From NCBI GenBank assembly GCA_011390345.1, contig JAABSP010000001.1, positions 62,001 to 126,000 on the forward strand: DNA of 64,000 nt, read 5' to 3'. The translations under genes were made by a program, and so were the position numbers. Shown here piece after piece: positions 18,993-26,686 of this stretch. The stretch's first letter is position 1. Every line of letters starts with the position of its first letter. Origin of the DNA: Desulfobacteraceae bacterium (GTDB lineage Bacteria; Desulfobacterota; Desulfobacteria; Desulfobacterales; JAABSP01). A model generated the notes under the pieces. The model was not told the origin of the DNA. It worked only from the letters and a program-made list of their open reading frames with translations, and ran no database searches.

Positions 18993-19816
18993 GACGCGAT
19001 CTGCTCAATAAACTGTGCCATCGGTTCCAATACCGCATCCGGGTCCTGCAGGTGCGGAATATGCCCGCAGCCCGGCATCATGACGATTTCAGAATGCCCG
19101 GAAACCCCCTTTGCAATCCCTTCGACCTGGGCGACGGTTCCGTACTCATCCTTCTCCCCCTGCATTACCAGAACCGGGCATTCCACTTTCGGCAGGAGAT
19201 CCTCCATGTTCCAGCTCCGGAACTCTTTTGAAAGCCAGGTATCGGCCCACCGGTAGAAGAGCGCATCGGTATTCACCCCATGATGACGGAGAAGCTTCTC
19301 CCTCAGATTCCCCTTTTCGTAGGCATCTACGGCCTCCCGGATACCGGCCACGGTGATCTCCTCCACAAAGATATGCGCCGCCTCGGTGATGAGGCCGATG
19401 ATACCGGTTCCATCGTTTCCGTTTCGATTCTCTTTGGAAAGGGCAGCGGCCACCAGCGCGATGGTGCCGCCGTCACTGTGGCCGATGAGGATTGCCCGTT
19501 TAATGCCGCACCCTGTCAGCACCCCCGGCAGGAGGACCGCCCCCTCCTGAATCAGGTAGCCTTTTGGCCAAGGCCCAGCCGGCAGGAGCGTGGAGCCGCC
19601 GTATCCGCGCCGGTCATACACCATTCCGGAAAGGCCCGTCATCTGACAGAGCCGATGGGGAAAATCCCGCCAGAGTTCGATGCGGCCCAATCCCTCGTGA
19701 AGGAAAACCAGAACGGGCGCGTCTTCTGCTACTTTTCGATTTTCAGGGATCAGGTGGAGAGTCCGATGGGTGATGCCATCGACGGAAACCTCACCGATCC
19801 TATCCTGCAGCGCCAT
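18989..19816 (-). CDS. Alpha/beta-hydrolase
   Basis: This 275-residue protein has the alpha/beta-hydrolase fold. The nucleophile elbow is ILIGHSDGGTIAL (Ser near residue 114). The acid is probably the Asp in VMQGEKDEYGT, and the catalytic His is in GCGHIPHLQDP. VFLHEGLG near residue 37 gives the oxyanion region. The substrate is not predictable. It overlaps the 3' end of the cyclase gene by 17 bases, which suggests translational coupling, and it converges on the MurU-AmgK fusion gene. Confidence 0.85.
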   Translation of the reverse strand: MALQDRIGEVSVDGITHRTLHLIPENRKVAEDAPVLVFLHEGLGRIELWRDFPHRLCQMTGLSGMVYDRRGYGGSTLLPAGPWPKGYLIQEGAVLLPGVLTGCGIKRAILIGHSDGGTIALVAAALSKENRNGNDGTGIIGLITEAAHIFVEEITVAGIREAVDAYEKGNLREKLLRHHGVNTDALFYRWADTWLSKEFRSWNMEDLLPKVECPVLVMQGEKDEYGTVAQVEGIAKGVSGHSEIVMMPGCGHIPHLQDPDAVLEPMAQFIEQIAS

Positions 19817-21527
19817 CTTCGAACTCCTCCTCTTCCGATTCCGATGGTTTCAGAATACCTTTCAGCCGATAGGTTCGGATCGACTCGGTCTTTCCCTTGA
19901 TCGCCTTGGGCGGCAGGGGCTCGGCTTCGATCTTTCCCGTGAGATAGCGGTAAACCGGCTCGGTGAGTATGATCTCACCCGATGCCGCGATACCGTTGAC
20001 CCGGGAGGCCACATTCACCGTGTCTCCGATAACGGTATATTCCATCTTCACCTGAGATCCGATATTGCCGGAGACCACCACACCGGTATTTATGCCGATG
20101 CCCACGGCCGGCAGCAGAGGATTGCCGTCCCGTCCGGCAAGGGCAAACCGGCGCTGCATCTCCACCGCGGCCCGCACGGCCCGCTCCACATGATCCTTGT
20201 GGAAGACCGGAACGCCGAAGACCCCCAGCACCGCATCCCCGATAAACTTGTCCACATACCCCCCGTACTGTAGAATGGTGCTGGCAGCGATCTCCAGATA
20301 GGCATTGAGCTTCTCGACCACATCCTCGGGCTCCTGAACCTCAGCATAGGCGGTGAAGCCCCGGATGTCGGTGAAGAGGATCGTGGCCTCGTTTCGATTC
20401 CCCTTCAGCCATGCGCTCTCCGGGTTGGCCATGATCATCTCCAGCACCTCGGTGCCCACATACTTGCCAAAGGACTTCTGCATCAGGGAGTTGACCCAGA
20501 GATCCCGGCTCATCCGGTTGAATGCGATGGCAAGACTTCCCAGCTCGTCGTTCCGGTTGAGATCGACCTTGTGCTGATAGTTGCCCCGGCTGATCTCCTC
20601 GGTGGCCCCCACCAGTGTCAGAACCGGTTTTGAGAAACGGAAACCGAGCCAAATGGCAATCACGGCCCCGAGAAGGATGATGATGCCGGTGGCCAGGAAG
20701 ATGGAATAGGCCTTTTTACGGATCAGCGTCTCGATAAAATCGATCGAGACCCCCACATGAACCTCCCCCAGCCGGTTGTTCTGAAACGAGATATCCTTGA
20801 ACAGATTGAGCATCTTCTCCCCGGACCGGGCCACATAGGAGAAGTAGGTCACATCCTCGGACTGCCGGATCGGCTGCCCCGTATTGAAGCTTTCAAAAGC
20901 TTTGCCAAGCTGGAGATGATCCGTATGGGCCATGATACTGCCCCCATTGTCCACGATCACCGCGTAGCGAATTCCCTCCACCTCCACCGACTGCCGGATC
21001 AGCGACAGGAGCGCGGGAAAGTTCTCCTCCAGGATCGGAATCCGGGCATTATTGGCAAAATAGCTGAGGCTGACGGTGCCGATCCGGACCATCTGCTCAT
21101 GAAGCTGTTCCTTCTGCTGGCTCAGGGTGACGTAGCCCAGGGTGAGGGATGTCAGCAGAATGACCCCCACCATTGCTGCTGAAAGCTGAAACCAGATGGG
21201 CATCCGGGGGGCCGGGATCATGTGTGCAAAGGGCCGCCGTTTCTTTCGGATCTCCTCCCCGATATTGTCTGACAGAGAGGTTGCGGAAATCCCATAGTGC
21301 GCGTTGATGGCATCCACGATCTCCCGCTCCGAGGCATACCCCAGGTCGAAGATCACCAGCCCCAGATGAACCGGCCGTCCCATACTGCACCGCTCCCGCT
21401 GGACATTGAGTGCGCGGCAGAGCTGTCCATCGGTGATGATCCCCCGCCGTTTGAGCAGCTCCCCGATCGACATGTTGATGTCTTCGTAAGGATTTTTGAA
21501 CCCCTTTTTCATCCGATAGGGTTTCAT
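19800..21527 (-). CDS. Membrane class III nucleotide cyclase with MshEN-like N-terminus
   Basis: This 575-residue protein appears to make cAMP (or cGMP). An N-terminal domain (residues about 18-75) has two LG..L/I..G..(T/S)...L..A segments like MshEN/T2SSE_N domains. Next come a membrane helix near 110, an extracytoplasmic sensor region, a second helix near 295, a HAMP domain and a class III cyclase domain. Metal Asp residues are in LFTDIRGFT and FIGDAVLGVFG; the transition-state Asn and Arg are in GDTVNVASRVNG. The ATG at 21527 is chosen because it overlaps the upstream stop as ATGA; longer in-frame starts would bury 160 bases of the neighbour. Confidence 0.82.
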   Translation of the reverse strand: MKPYRMKKGFKNPYEDINMSIGELLKRRGIITDGQLCRALNVQRERCSMGRPVHLGLVIFDLGYASEREIVDAINAHYGISATSLSDNIGEEIRKKRRPFAHMIPAPRMPIWFQLSAAMVGVILLTSLTLGYVTLSQQKEQLHEQMVRIGTVSLSYFANNARIPILEENFPALLSLIRQSVEVEGIRYAVIVDNGGSIMAHTDHLQLGKAFESFNTGQPIRQSEDVTYFSYVARSGEKMLNLFKDISFQNNRLGEVHVGVSIDFIETLIRKKAYSIFLATGIIILLGAVIAIWLGFRFSKPVLTLVGATEEISRGNYQHKVDLNRNDELGSLAIAFNRMSRDLWVNSLMQKSFGKYVGTEVLEMIMANPESAWLKGNRNEATILFTDIRGFTAYAEVQEPEDVVEKLNAYLEIAASTILQYGGYVDKFIGDAVLGVFGVPVFHKDHVERAVRAAVEMQRRFALAGRDGNPLLPAVGIGINTGVVVSGNIGSQVKMEYTVIGDTVNVASRVNGIAASGEIILTEPVYRYLTGKIEAEPLPPKAIKGKTESIRTYRLKGILKPSESEEEEFEDGAAG

Positions 21528-22567
21528 GGGATTGAAGATCGTTTCTCCCCGGTTGAAGATAATTCCGAATGAAAAGCCCGTGCCGCCTCCTGTCCAAATT
21601 CCGGTTCCATGCCGGTGTACCGGGGGGAATGATGAAACAGCGTGTACGCCTTTACCCGGGCCTGAGCCGCCAGAAGACCGGCCTGCCATGCGGTGAGGTG
21701 GGATTTTTCCGCGGCCATCTCCCGATCCGCATCCAGAAAGGCCGCTTCGATAAAGAGATGATCCGCATCTGCGGCAAGAGCAATTATCTTTTCACGGTTA
21801 TCAGGATCGTACCGGACATCGGTGACATAAACGATCTTCTGCCCCGGCGTGATTCTCGCTATGGACTCCTGAAGTGCTTTTAATGGGAAGGTCTTTGTCT
21901 CACGCTCGGAAAGAGGAATGGAAAAGGGCGTATCCGGGGAGAGGTTTCCAAAGACCGCAGCCTTGAAACGATTGAGCCAGGGCCCCACCGGAAGCCCCAT
22001 CTCCCCGAGCCGCTCCTTGATGATATTGACATGGAACCTTTCGGTGAGGGCAAAGCCAAGAGAGGCGGTTCCATGATTCAAGATAGCGGCCCTCGCTGAA
22101 ATGTCATCGGCCTGAAGAAGCTCGATCAGCGGGCCTGTAGCCGATTCGGATCGAACATCCTCTGTGGGAACAAAACCTTTCCGGCAGTCAAAGGTCTGCC
22201 GGAGCAGCAGATCCCCTCTCACTTCAACAGCCTCCACAGCAAAATGATTTTCATACCCTTCCGCGAGATTCCAGCGGTATCCGGAGAGCTTCCCCGCCAC
22301 ATTTTTCAAAAAGCCTTCGGGCCCATAGACGGAAAAGAGCTTCTCCCGGCCCAGAAAGAGGCGCAGGGCCTGGTCAAAGCCGATGAAGTGGTCCATGTGG
22401 GTATGGCTGATAAAGGCGTGGTCGATCTTGAGGATATCCCGGGCCTCAAGGGGGGAGAGATCTCCGAGGTCGAAGATCACCGCCCGCTTTTCAAACCCGA
22501 AGGGGACAAAGAGGCCCGGATCGTCAAAAGGGCCGTTGACGGTCCTGGGGTGGAAGGTCGGACGCAT
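21524..22567 (-). CDS. RNase Z-like metallo-beta-lactamase-fold hydrolase
   Basis: This 347-residue protein has the metal-binding motif SHTHMDHFIGF near residue 55. Later ligands are in VTDVRYD and in the C-terminal segments SHLTAWQAG and LFHHSPRY, a combination seen in RNase Z-type enzymes that process tRNA 3' ends. It is longer than standard RNase Z and lacks an obvious exosite arm, so another phosphodiester substrate is possible. It begins 2 bases after the preceding small gene and overlaps the cyclase start by 4 bases. Confidence 0.75.
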   Translation of the reverse strand: MRPTFHPRTVNGPFDDPGLFVPFGFEKRAVIFDLGDLSPLEARDILKIDHAFISHTHMDHFIGFDQALRLFLGREKLFSVYGPEGFLKNVAGKLSGYRWNLAEGYENHFAVEAVEVRGDLLLRQTFDCRKGFVPTEDVRSESATGPLIELLQADDISARAAILNHGTASLGFALTERFHVNIIKERLGEMGLPVGPWLNRFKAAVFGNLSPDTPFSIPLSERETKTFPLKALQESIARITPGQKIVYVTDVRYDPDNREKIIALAADADHLFIEAAFLDADREMAAEKSHLTAWQAGLLAAQARVKAYTLFHHSPRYTGMEPEFGQEAARAFHSELSSTGEKRSSIP

Positions 22568-22569
22568 GA

Positions 22570-22995
22570 TCAGGTGGTGGCGACGTACCGGGTCACCTGT
22601 CGATGGATGCAGGAGTAGATCTCCTCATCCGAACCGTAGATATCCACAACATCTTTGTGGTTGATCAGCTTTTCGATGACAAAGGCAGTCAGATAGAGGC
22701 TGACGATGTTGGGATGGGGCACGACGCTTCGAAACGGAGCCACCTGATAGTCCACATCGAAATCCTCGGCATGGGCCAGACGCTCCAGGGCCTTCTGCAC
22801 CTGCTCCTGTAGTCCGTTCTTGTTGTGGGTCTCCACGAGATCCTGCTCCACGAGCTTTATGGCCACCGCATTGCTCAGGGTTTCCAGGTTATCCCGGACC
22901 CCCATGATGGCCTTGCGTCTGGCCTGCTCCTTTGAAGATTCGATCTTCGACAGGAGGCTCGATTCTCGTGTACTGGGTCGAAACACCTTGGCCAT
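22570..22995 (-). CDS. Conserved small protein of unknown function
   Basis: This 141-residue soluble protein is largely helical. It has a basic, Ser-rich start (MAKVFRPSTRESSLLSKIE) and a middle helix rich in Glu and Gln, with no motif I can assign. It is the first gene of a minus-strand operon with the RNase Z-like gene, the cyclase and the hydrolase. A well-formed sigma-70 promoter lies about 55 bases upstream. Only 2 bases separate it from the next gene. Confidence 0.65.
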   Translation of the reverse strand: MAKVFRPSTRESSLLSKIESSKEQARRKAIMGVRDNLETLSNAVAIKLVEQDLVETHNKNGLQEQVQKALERLAHAEDFDVDYQVAPFRSVVPHPNIVSLYLTAFVIEKLINHKDVVDIYGSDEEIYSCIHRQVTRYVATT

Positions 22996-23048
22996 GGGAT
23001 TTCCCTTCTATCAAGAGTTGATAACAGCTTGTGATGTCACAATATTGA

Positions 23049-23076
23049 ATTATACTATCCGAGGATTTCTTTGCAA
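23049..23076 (-). promoter_or_regulatory. Sigma-70-type promoter for the cyclase operon
   Basis: On the minus strand there is TTGCAA (-35), a 16-base spacer and a perfect TATAAT (-10), about 55 bases upstream of the gene at 22570-22995. In the leader, TGTGA-TG-TCACA (23030-23041) is a perfect palindrome. It looks like CRP half-sites but with a spacer of 2 instead of 6, so its meaning is uncertain. Confidence 0.55.
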
Positions 23077-23081
23077 GGGTT

Positions 23082-24809
23082 TTATAGCTCCCGAACCATG
23101 ATCTGCGGAATTTTCTGATCCTGATACCGGTTCCAGGCCAGATGGAATGCGATCCTTTCAAAATAGTGGATCTTCATATCTTCAGGAGCCGGGTGGAAAT
23201 GGATGGCCGCGACGGCCCGTGCCAGCCGGTCTCCCGCGGGCCGCAGCATCATCTTCCGATGGTATCTTCCAACGGTCTTGGAATGGACCACCGAGATATC
23301 TTCGGCTATGAAGAGCGGCTCCGGGTTTCCCTCGCCAAAGGGCTGGAGATCCTCCAGCTCGTCCATGAGCTGCGGGGTGATGTCGGAGAGTTCGATCCGG
23401 CCGTCCAGAAAAAGCCGCGGGATGAAATCCTCGGGCCGGGAACCGCGACAGACCGCATCCTCGAATGCCTGGGCAAAGGCTTCGATATTTTCTGCCTTCA
23501 GGCTGAGCCCCGCGGCCATGGCATGTCCCCCGAAGCGATCCAGATGATCGGCACAGTCGCCTAATGCCTCATGGAGCAAAACCCCGGGAATGCTTCGGCC
23601 CGAGCCTTTGGCCATGCCCTCTTGGATCCGGATGAGAATCACCGGACGGAAGTAGAGATCCACGAGTTTGGATGCGACAATGCCAATGACCCCGTCGTGC
23701 CAGCCCTCCTTTGCCAGAACCAGGGAGTGCTTTTCCAGCAGATGGGGCTTCTTCTCGATCTCTTTGATGATCTCTTCGACCATCTTCCGCTGAGTCCGCT
23801 GCCGTTCCGCATTGAGCTGGCAGAGACCCTGCGCGATCCGGTCGGCCTCGTCGGGGCAGGTCGATGTAAGCAGATCCAGGGCCGCCTTGGCATGGGAGAG
23901 GCGGCCGGCAGCGTTGATCCTTGGGGCCAGCCGGAACGCGATATCCCCGGACCCGCTGCACTTCCCCTTAATGCCGCTGGCCCGCATCAGAGAGAGCAGC
24001 CCGGGCCGGCATCCGTTGTTGATCACATCGAGACCGGCCCTGGAAAAGATCCGGTTTTCCGCGATCAGCGGCACCACATCGGCCACGGTTCCCAGGGCCA
24101 CCAGATCGCAGAAATCCTTCAGATTCGGCTCGATGCCATCTTTCCAGAAATCTGCCTCCCGCAGATATTTCCGCAAAGAGATCAGCAGATAGAAGGCCAC
24201 CCCCACCCCCGCGAGGTGATCCAATCCCGAGGTACAGTCTGGCCGCTTCGGGTTGACCACTGCCAGGGCTTGGGGCAGATCTCCGCAGACCTGATGGTGA
24301 TCTGTGATGATCAGGTCGATCCCGGCCCTTTTGGCGGCCAGGGCCGCGTTATGGCTTCCGGTCCCGCAGTCAACGGTGATGATCAGCTTAATTCCCAGCG
24401 GTGCTGCAATCTGGGTCACATGCCGGCGGCGCAGACCATACCCCTCTTTGGAGCGATGGGGAATATAGGGCGTCACATCCGCGCCCGTGGCCCTCAGAAA
24501 CTCATAAACAATTCCCGTTGCCGTGACCCCATCCACATCGTAGTCCCCGAAGATCAGGATCTTCTCCTTTGCCGTCAGGGCCTGATGAATCCGTTTTACC
24601 GCAACATCGAGATCCCGGATATCAAAGGGAGGCCGGATATCTTTGATGGTCGGCCGCATGAATGGCCGGGCTATTTCCATCGAGGTGATCTTCCGGTTGA
24701 CCAGCACCCCGGCCGTGATCGGATGGCACCCCATCTCCCGGCAGAGATGCTTTACCGCATTCTCATCGGGCTGTGCGATTTCCCATTTTTTTTCGTTCTG
24801 TTCCATCAT
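23082..24809 (-). CDS. recJ: Single-stranded-DNA exonuclease RecJ
   Basis: This DHH-family 5'-3' exonuclease acts in recombination and mismatch repair. Motif I IFGDYDVDGVTATG, motif II near LIITVDCGTG and motif III ITDHHQV carry the metal ligands. The DHHA1 part holds GSGRSIPG and the Gly-rich GGHAMAAGL. The start is uncertain: an ATG at 24809 (used here, about 575 residues) lies just before the conserved KKWEIAQP, and in-frame starts up to 24890 exist without a ribosome site. It is separated by 86 bases and a promoter from the operon downstream. Confidence 0.9.
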   Translation of the reverse strand: MMEQNEKKWEIAQPDENAVKHLCREMGCHPITAGVLVNRKITSMEIARPFMRPTIKDIRPPFDIRDLDVAVKRIHQALTAKEKILIFGDYDVDGVTATGIVYEFLRATGADVTPYIPHRSKEGYGLRRRHVTQIAAPLGIKLIITVDCGTGSHNAALAAKRAGIDLIITDHHQVCGDLPQALAVVNPKRPDCTSGLDHLAGVGVAFYLLISLRKYLREADFWKDGIEPNLKDFCDLVALGTVADVVPLIAENRIFSRAGLDVINNGCRPGLLSLMRASGIKGKCSGSGDIAFRLAPRINAAGRLSHAKAALDLLTSTCPDEADRIAQGLCQLNAERQRTQRKMVEEIIKEIEKKPHLLEKHSLVLAKEGWHDGVIGIVASKLVDLYFRPVILIRIQEGMAKGSGRSIPGVLLHEALGDCADHLDRFGGHAMAAGLSLKAENIEAFAQAFEDAVCRGSRPEDFIPRLFLDGRIELSDITPQLMDELEDLQPFGEGNPEPLFIAEDISVVHSKTVGRYHRKMMLRPAGDRLARAVAAIHFHPAPEDMKIHYFERIAFHLAWNRYQDQKIPQIMVREL

Positions 24810-24926
24810 AATGGCCAACACATATACCTTATCTGCTCTGATTGGACAATAGGCAATCCCGACCATCTGCCGATTCATGGGTTTTTCCAATGTTGCACCA
24901 AAGGCTGCATTGGACCTGAGGCCATC

Positions 24927-25114
24927 TATATCAAGCTGTTGACTTCAAAGGGAGAGAGGCACCTGATGCCGCCTGCTCCGCGCCGATTGCTCTCCAGGTT
25001 GACAAGGTATCGCGGCCCGCAGTCCGGATAGAAGTTTTTGAACTGCTCAAGCCCCTTGAAATCCTAAGGCTTCAACCGTTTTTTCAATTTGATTTCAACC
25101 GGCCTTTTCAACTT
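24927..25114 (-). pseudogene. Remnant of a DUF4143-type AAA ATPase (C-terminus)
   Basis: One minus-strand frame reads KLKRPVEIKLKKRLKP, then an in-frame TAG (25064-25066), then DFKGLEQFKNFYPDCGPRY and about 25 more residues to a natural stop. The pattern of a lysine-rich VEIK strand followed by DFKGL and a closing strand is what the nuclease-like C-terminus of DUF4143/AAA_14 ATPases shows. The rest of the gene is missing, and a TAA blocks the frame upstream. It is read here as a decayed fragment; a family search would be needed to confirm it. Confidence 0.45.
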
Positions 25115-25139
25115 TTATGGAACAACATTCCGAAAAAGT

Positions 25140-25358
25140 CTAAACGATTCTGGAATGGATGTCTGGAATCGTTTGGGACTCGTCTTGCAATATCGGATCA
25201 CGCGCCATCTTTTGACTATCAAAAGCGATTCGATTCCTTTCCATTTCACCGAACCAGAATTCATCAGGCAGAGGCGCATTGAAATCATCACTCATTTCGA
25301 TTTTTCCGATATATTCCCCGAAAAGGGCTATAGCATGATGAAAGTAAAAAGGCAACAA
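25140..25358 (-). CDS. Possible small gene, antitoxin-like segment
   Basis: This 72-residue reading frame starts with TTG. It has an excellent Shine-Dalgarno sequence AAGGAGG 5 bases upstream, which makes it more than a chance ORF. Its first half contains FGEYIGKIEMSDDFNAPLPD, which resembles the C-terminal tail of small antitoxins that pair with PIN toxins (DUF2281-like). No toxin gene follows. The second half is not recognised. It lies beside the DUF4143 remnant, so it may be decayed too. Confidence 0.3.
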   Translation of the reverse strand: MLPFYFHHAIALFGEYIGKIEMSDDFNAPLPDEFWFGEMERNRIAFDSQKMARDPILQDESQTIPDIHSRIV

Positions 25359-25562
25359 ACAGACCTCCTTGTACCATCTCTCAAAATCTCATCCATTCTT
25401 CTTGCTTTATTTCCAAATCCGGTTATAGTTTAAAGGATTCAACATGGCCTCGGAATCAGCGATCCAGGCGGTTTTTCCCTGCAGGAATCATTCGGCATAT
25501 CCAATGAAAGATCCTCCGGGTCAAAATTCAAAATACCATCACATTGCGCCAGGGAATTGAAA
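25359..25562. other. Intergenic region without a recognised gene
   Basis: This AT-rich sequence lies between the possible antitoxin-like ORF and the nucleotidyltransferase gene. A perfect 9-base inverted repeat (AAACGATTC/GAATCGTTT) lies just to the left at 25142-25174, inside the small ORF. I see no clear promoter. Confidence 0.3.
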
Positions 25563-26165
25563 ATGGCTCAAAAATTGTCCAAAATCCTTCAGAGCATCTC
25601 GGGCCGCTTTCAGGAGGAAAAAATCCCCTGCGCCCTGATCGGCGCACACGCCCTTGCCGCCTACGGCCTCATGCGATACACTGCCGATCTCGATTTCCTC
25701 TCGGAGAAGCGGTATCATCCGAAGATCCGAACTCTTCTTATGAAACTCGGCTATACCCCCTATCATGAGACGGAGATGTTCGCCCAGTTTGATTCGGATA
25801 TGGGGGTGCTGGGGAGTATCGACTTTATGTTCGTCAGTACTCCGGAAGGCTTGGAGATGCTGGAACGGCGGGTTGGGGTCTTTGATGAAACGATGGGGAG
25901 ATATTTTGTGATTCAGCCGACCGATTACATCATCTTCAAGCTGATGGCCATTGCCAATAATCCGGAGCGGCTTCAAAGAGACGAGGCCGACATCCTCGGC
26001 GTGCTGAAAAGCGCTTTCCACAAACAGATCCCTGAAGATTTCGAGCCCATTGAAGAAGAGCGGCTGATGCGGATGGCAGACCGTTTCGGCCAGACAAAGC
26101 GGATGGAAAAGCTGATCCGGGATGCGGCTCGACAGCCCAAGGAAATGGGGAGATTTTTCCTGTGA
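25563..26165 (+). CDS. Nucleotidyltransferase-fold protein (AbiEii/MNT-like)
   Basis: This 200-residue protein has the minimal nucleotidyltransferase signature: a Gly-containing helix start IGAHALAAYGLMRYTADLDFL near residue 23, with two catalytic Asp residues in DLDF and a third likely in SIDFMF. Such proteins occur as the enzyme half of AbiEii-type toxin-antitoxin systems and as free-standing antibiotic-type transferases. Its target is unknown. The ATG at 25563 is preferred because AGGGA lies 7 bases before it. It overlaps the next small gene (GTGA). Confidence 0.7.
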   Translation: MAQKLSKILQSISGRFQEEKIPCALIGAHALAAYGLMRYTADLDFLSEKRYHPKIRTLLMKLGYTPYHETEMFAQFDSDMGVLGSIDFMFVSTPEGLEMLERRVGVFDETMGRYFVIQPTDYIIFKLMAIANNPERLQRDEADILGVLKSAFHKQIPEDFEPIEEERLMRMADRFGQTKRMEKLIRDAARQPKEMGRFFL

Positions 26166-26359
26166 AAGATCCTGAAGAGAAGGCGGCTGCCCCAAGAAAT
26201 GCCCGGCCGATGATCCTCCAACAGATCGACGCCGCGATTGAATTGGCCGAAAAAAAGGGAAAGCACCCCCTGACCCGGGGATGCAACTGCATTCATTGCG
26301 CCCAGCGAAGAAAACGGCTGCTGCAAGGGCCGGTGCCGGCATGGAAATATACCCTTTGA
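26162..26359 (+). CDS. Small Cys-containing protein, partner of nucleotidyltransferase
   Basis: This 65-residue basic protein has a GTG start overlapping the stop of the nucleotidyltransferase gene by 4 bases, so the two are translated together. GCNCIHCAQRRKR near residue 41 has three cysteines that could bind a metal. No family is recognised. It could be a regulatory partner, by analogy with two-gene nucleotidyltransferase systems, but that is inference. Confidence 0.5.
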   Translation: MKDPEEKAAAPRNARPMILQQIDAAIELAEKKGKHPLTRGCNCIHCAQRRKRLLQGPVPAWKYTL

Positions 26360-26365
26360 TGCTTC

Positions 26366-26396
26366 GGCTTTTCCGGTATTTTTCTGTTGAAAAGCC
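26366..26396 (+). terminator. Weak terminator-like hairpin
   Basis: GGCTTTTC and GAAAAGCC form an 8-base perfect stem with a 15-base loop just after the small Cys-containing gene. Only a short T-run follows the stem, so termination may be partial. Confidence 0.35.
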
Positions 26397-26425
26397 TTTG
26401 AATATGATGATACGGTAGGTAAAGA

Positions 26426-26674
26426 TTGGAATATCAGGAGATGGGAGCCGATTTGAAAACGATTACCCGTTATTATCGGATCGATCGCCGAGCCATCTGC
26501 CTGCTGAAATTCATCCTCGAATCCTACGACGGCATCGGGACCATGTCCACCGTAGATCCCCGCAAGGGAGTGATATCGGTTCACATCGCGCCCGGCTGCG
26601 AGCCGGATGTGGAGGCCATTATCGAGGAGATGCGCGGGGAGGTGCGGCTGGAAGATCTGCAAGAGCCTTGTTGA
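26426..26674 (+). CDS. DUF4911 family protein
   Basis: This 82-residue protein is of the DUF4911 type, a small alpha/beta domain found mainly in deltaproteobacteria. The central part ICLLKFILESYDGIGTMST and the closing VEAIIEEMRGE fit the family. The function is unknown. It starts with TTG behind GGTAGG and ends 12 bases before miaB, so it is likely co-expressed with that tRNA-modifying enzyme. Confidence 0.65.
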   Translation: MEYQEMGADLKTITRYYRIDRRAICLLKFILESYDGIGTMSTVDPRKGVISVHIAPGCEPDVEAIIEEMRGEVRLEDLQEPC

Positions 26675-26686
26675 TATAAAAAGATT

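Noticed and set aside
23571-25031. 486-codon plus-strand frame opposite recJ
   Set aside because: RecJ motifs are complete on the minus strand, and the plus frame has no recognisable domain.
25089-25433. 114-codon plus-strand frame in the accessory stretch
   Set aside because: It starts with TTG, has no ribosome site and matches nothing. The minus strand of the same bases has a strong Shine-Dalgarno sequence.
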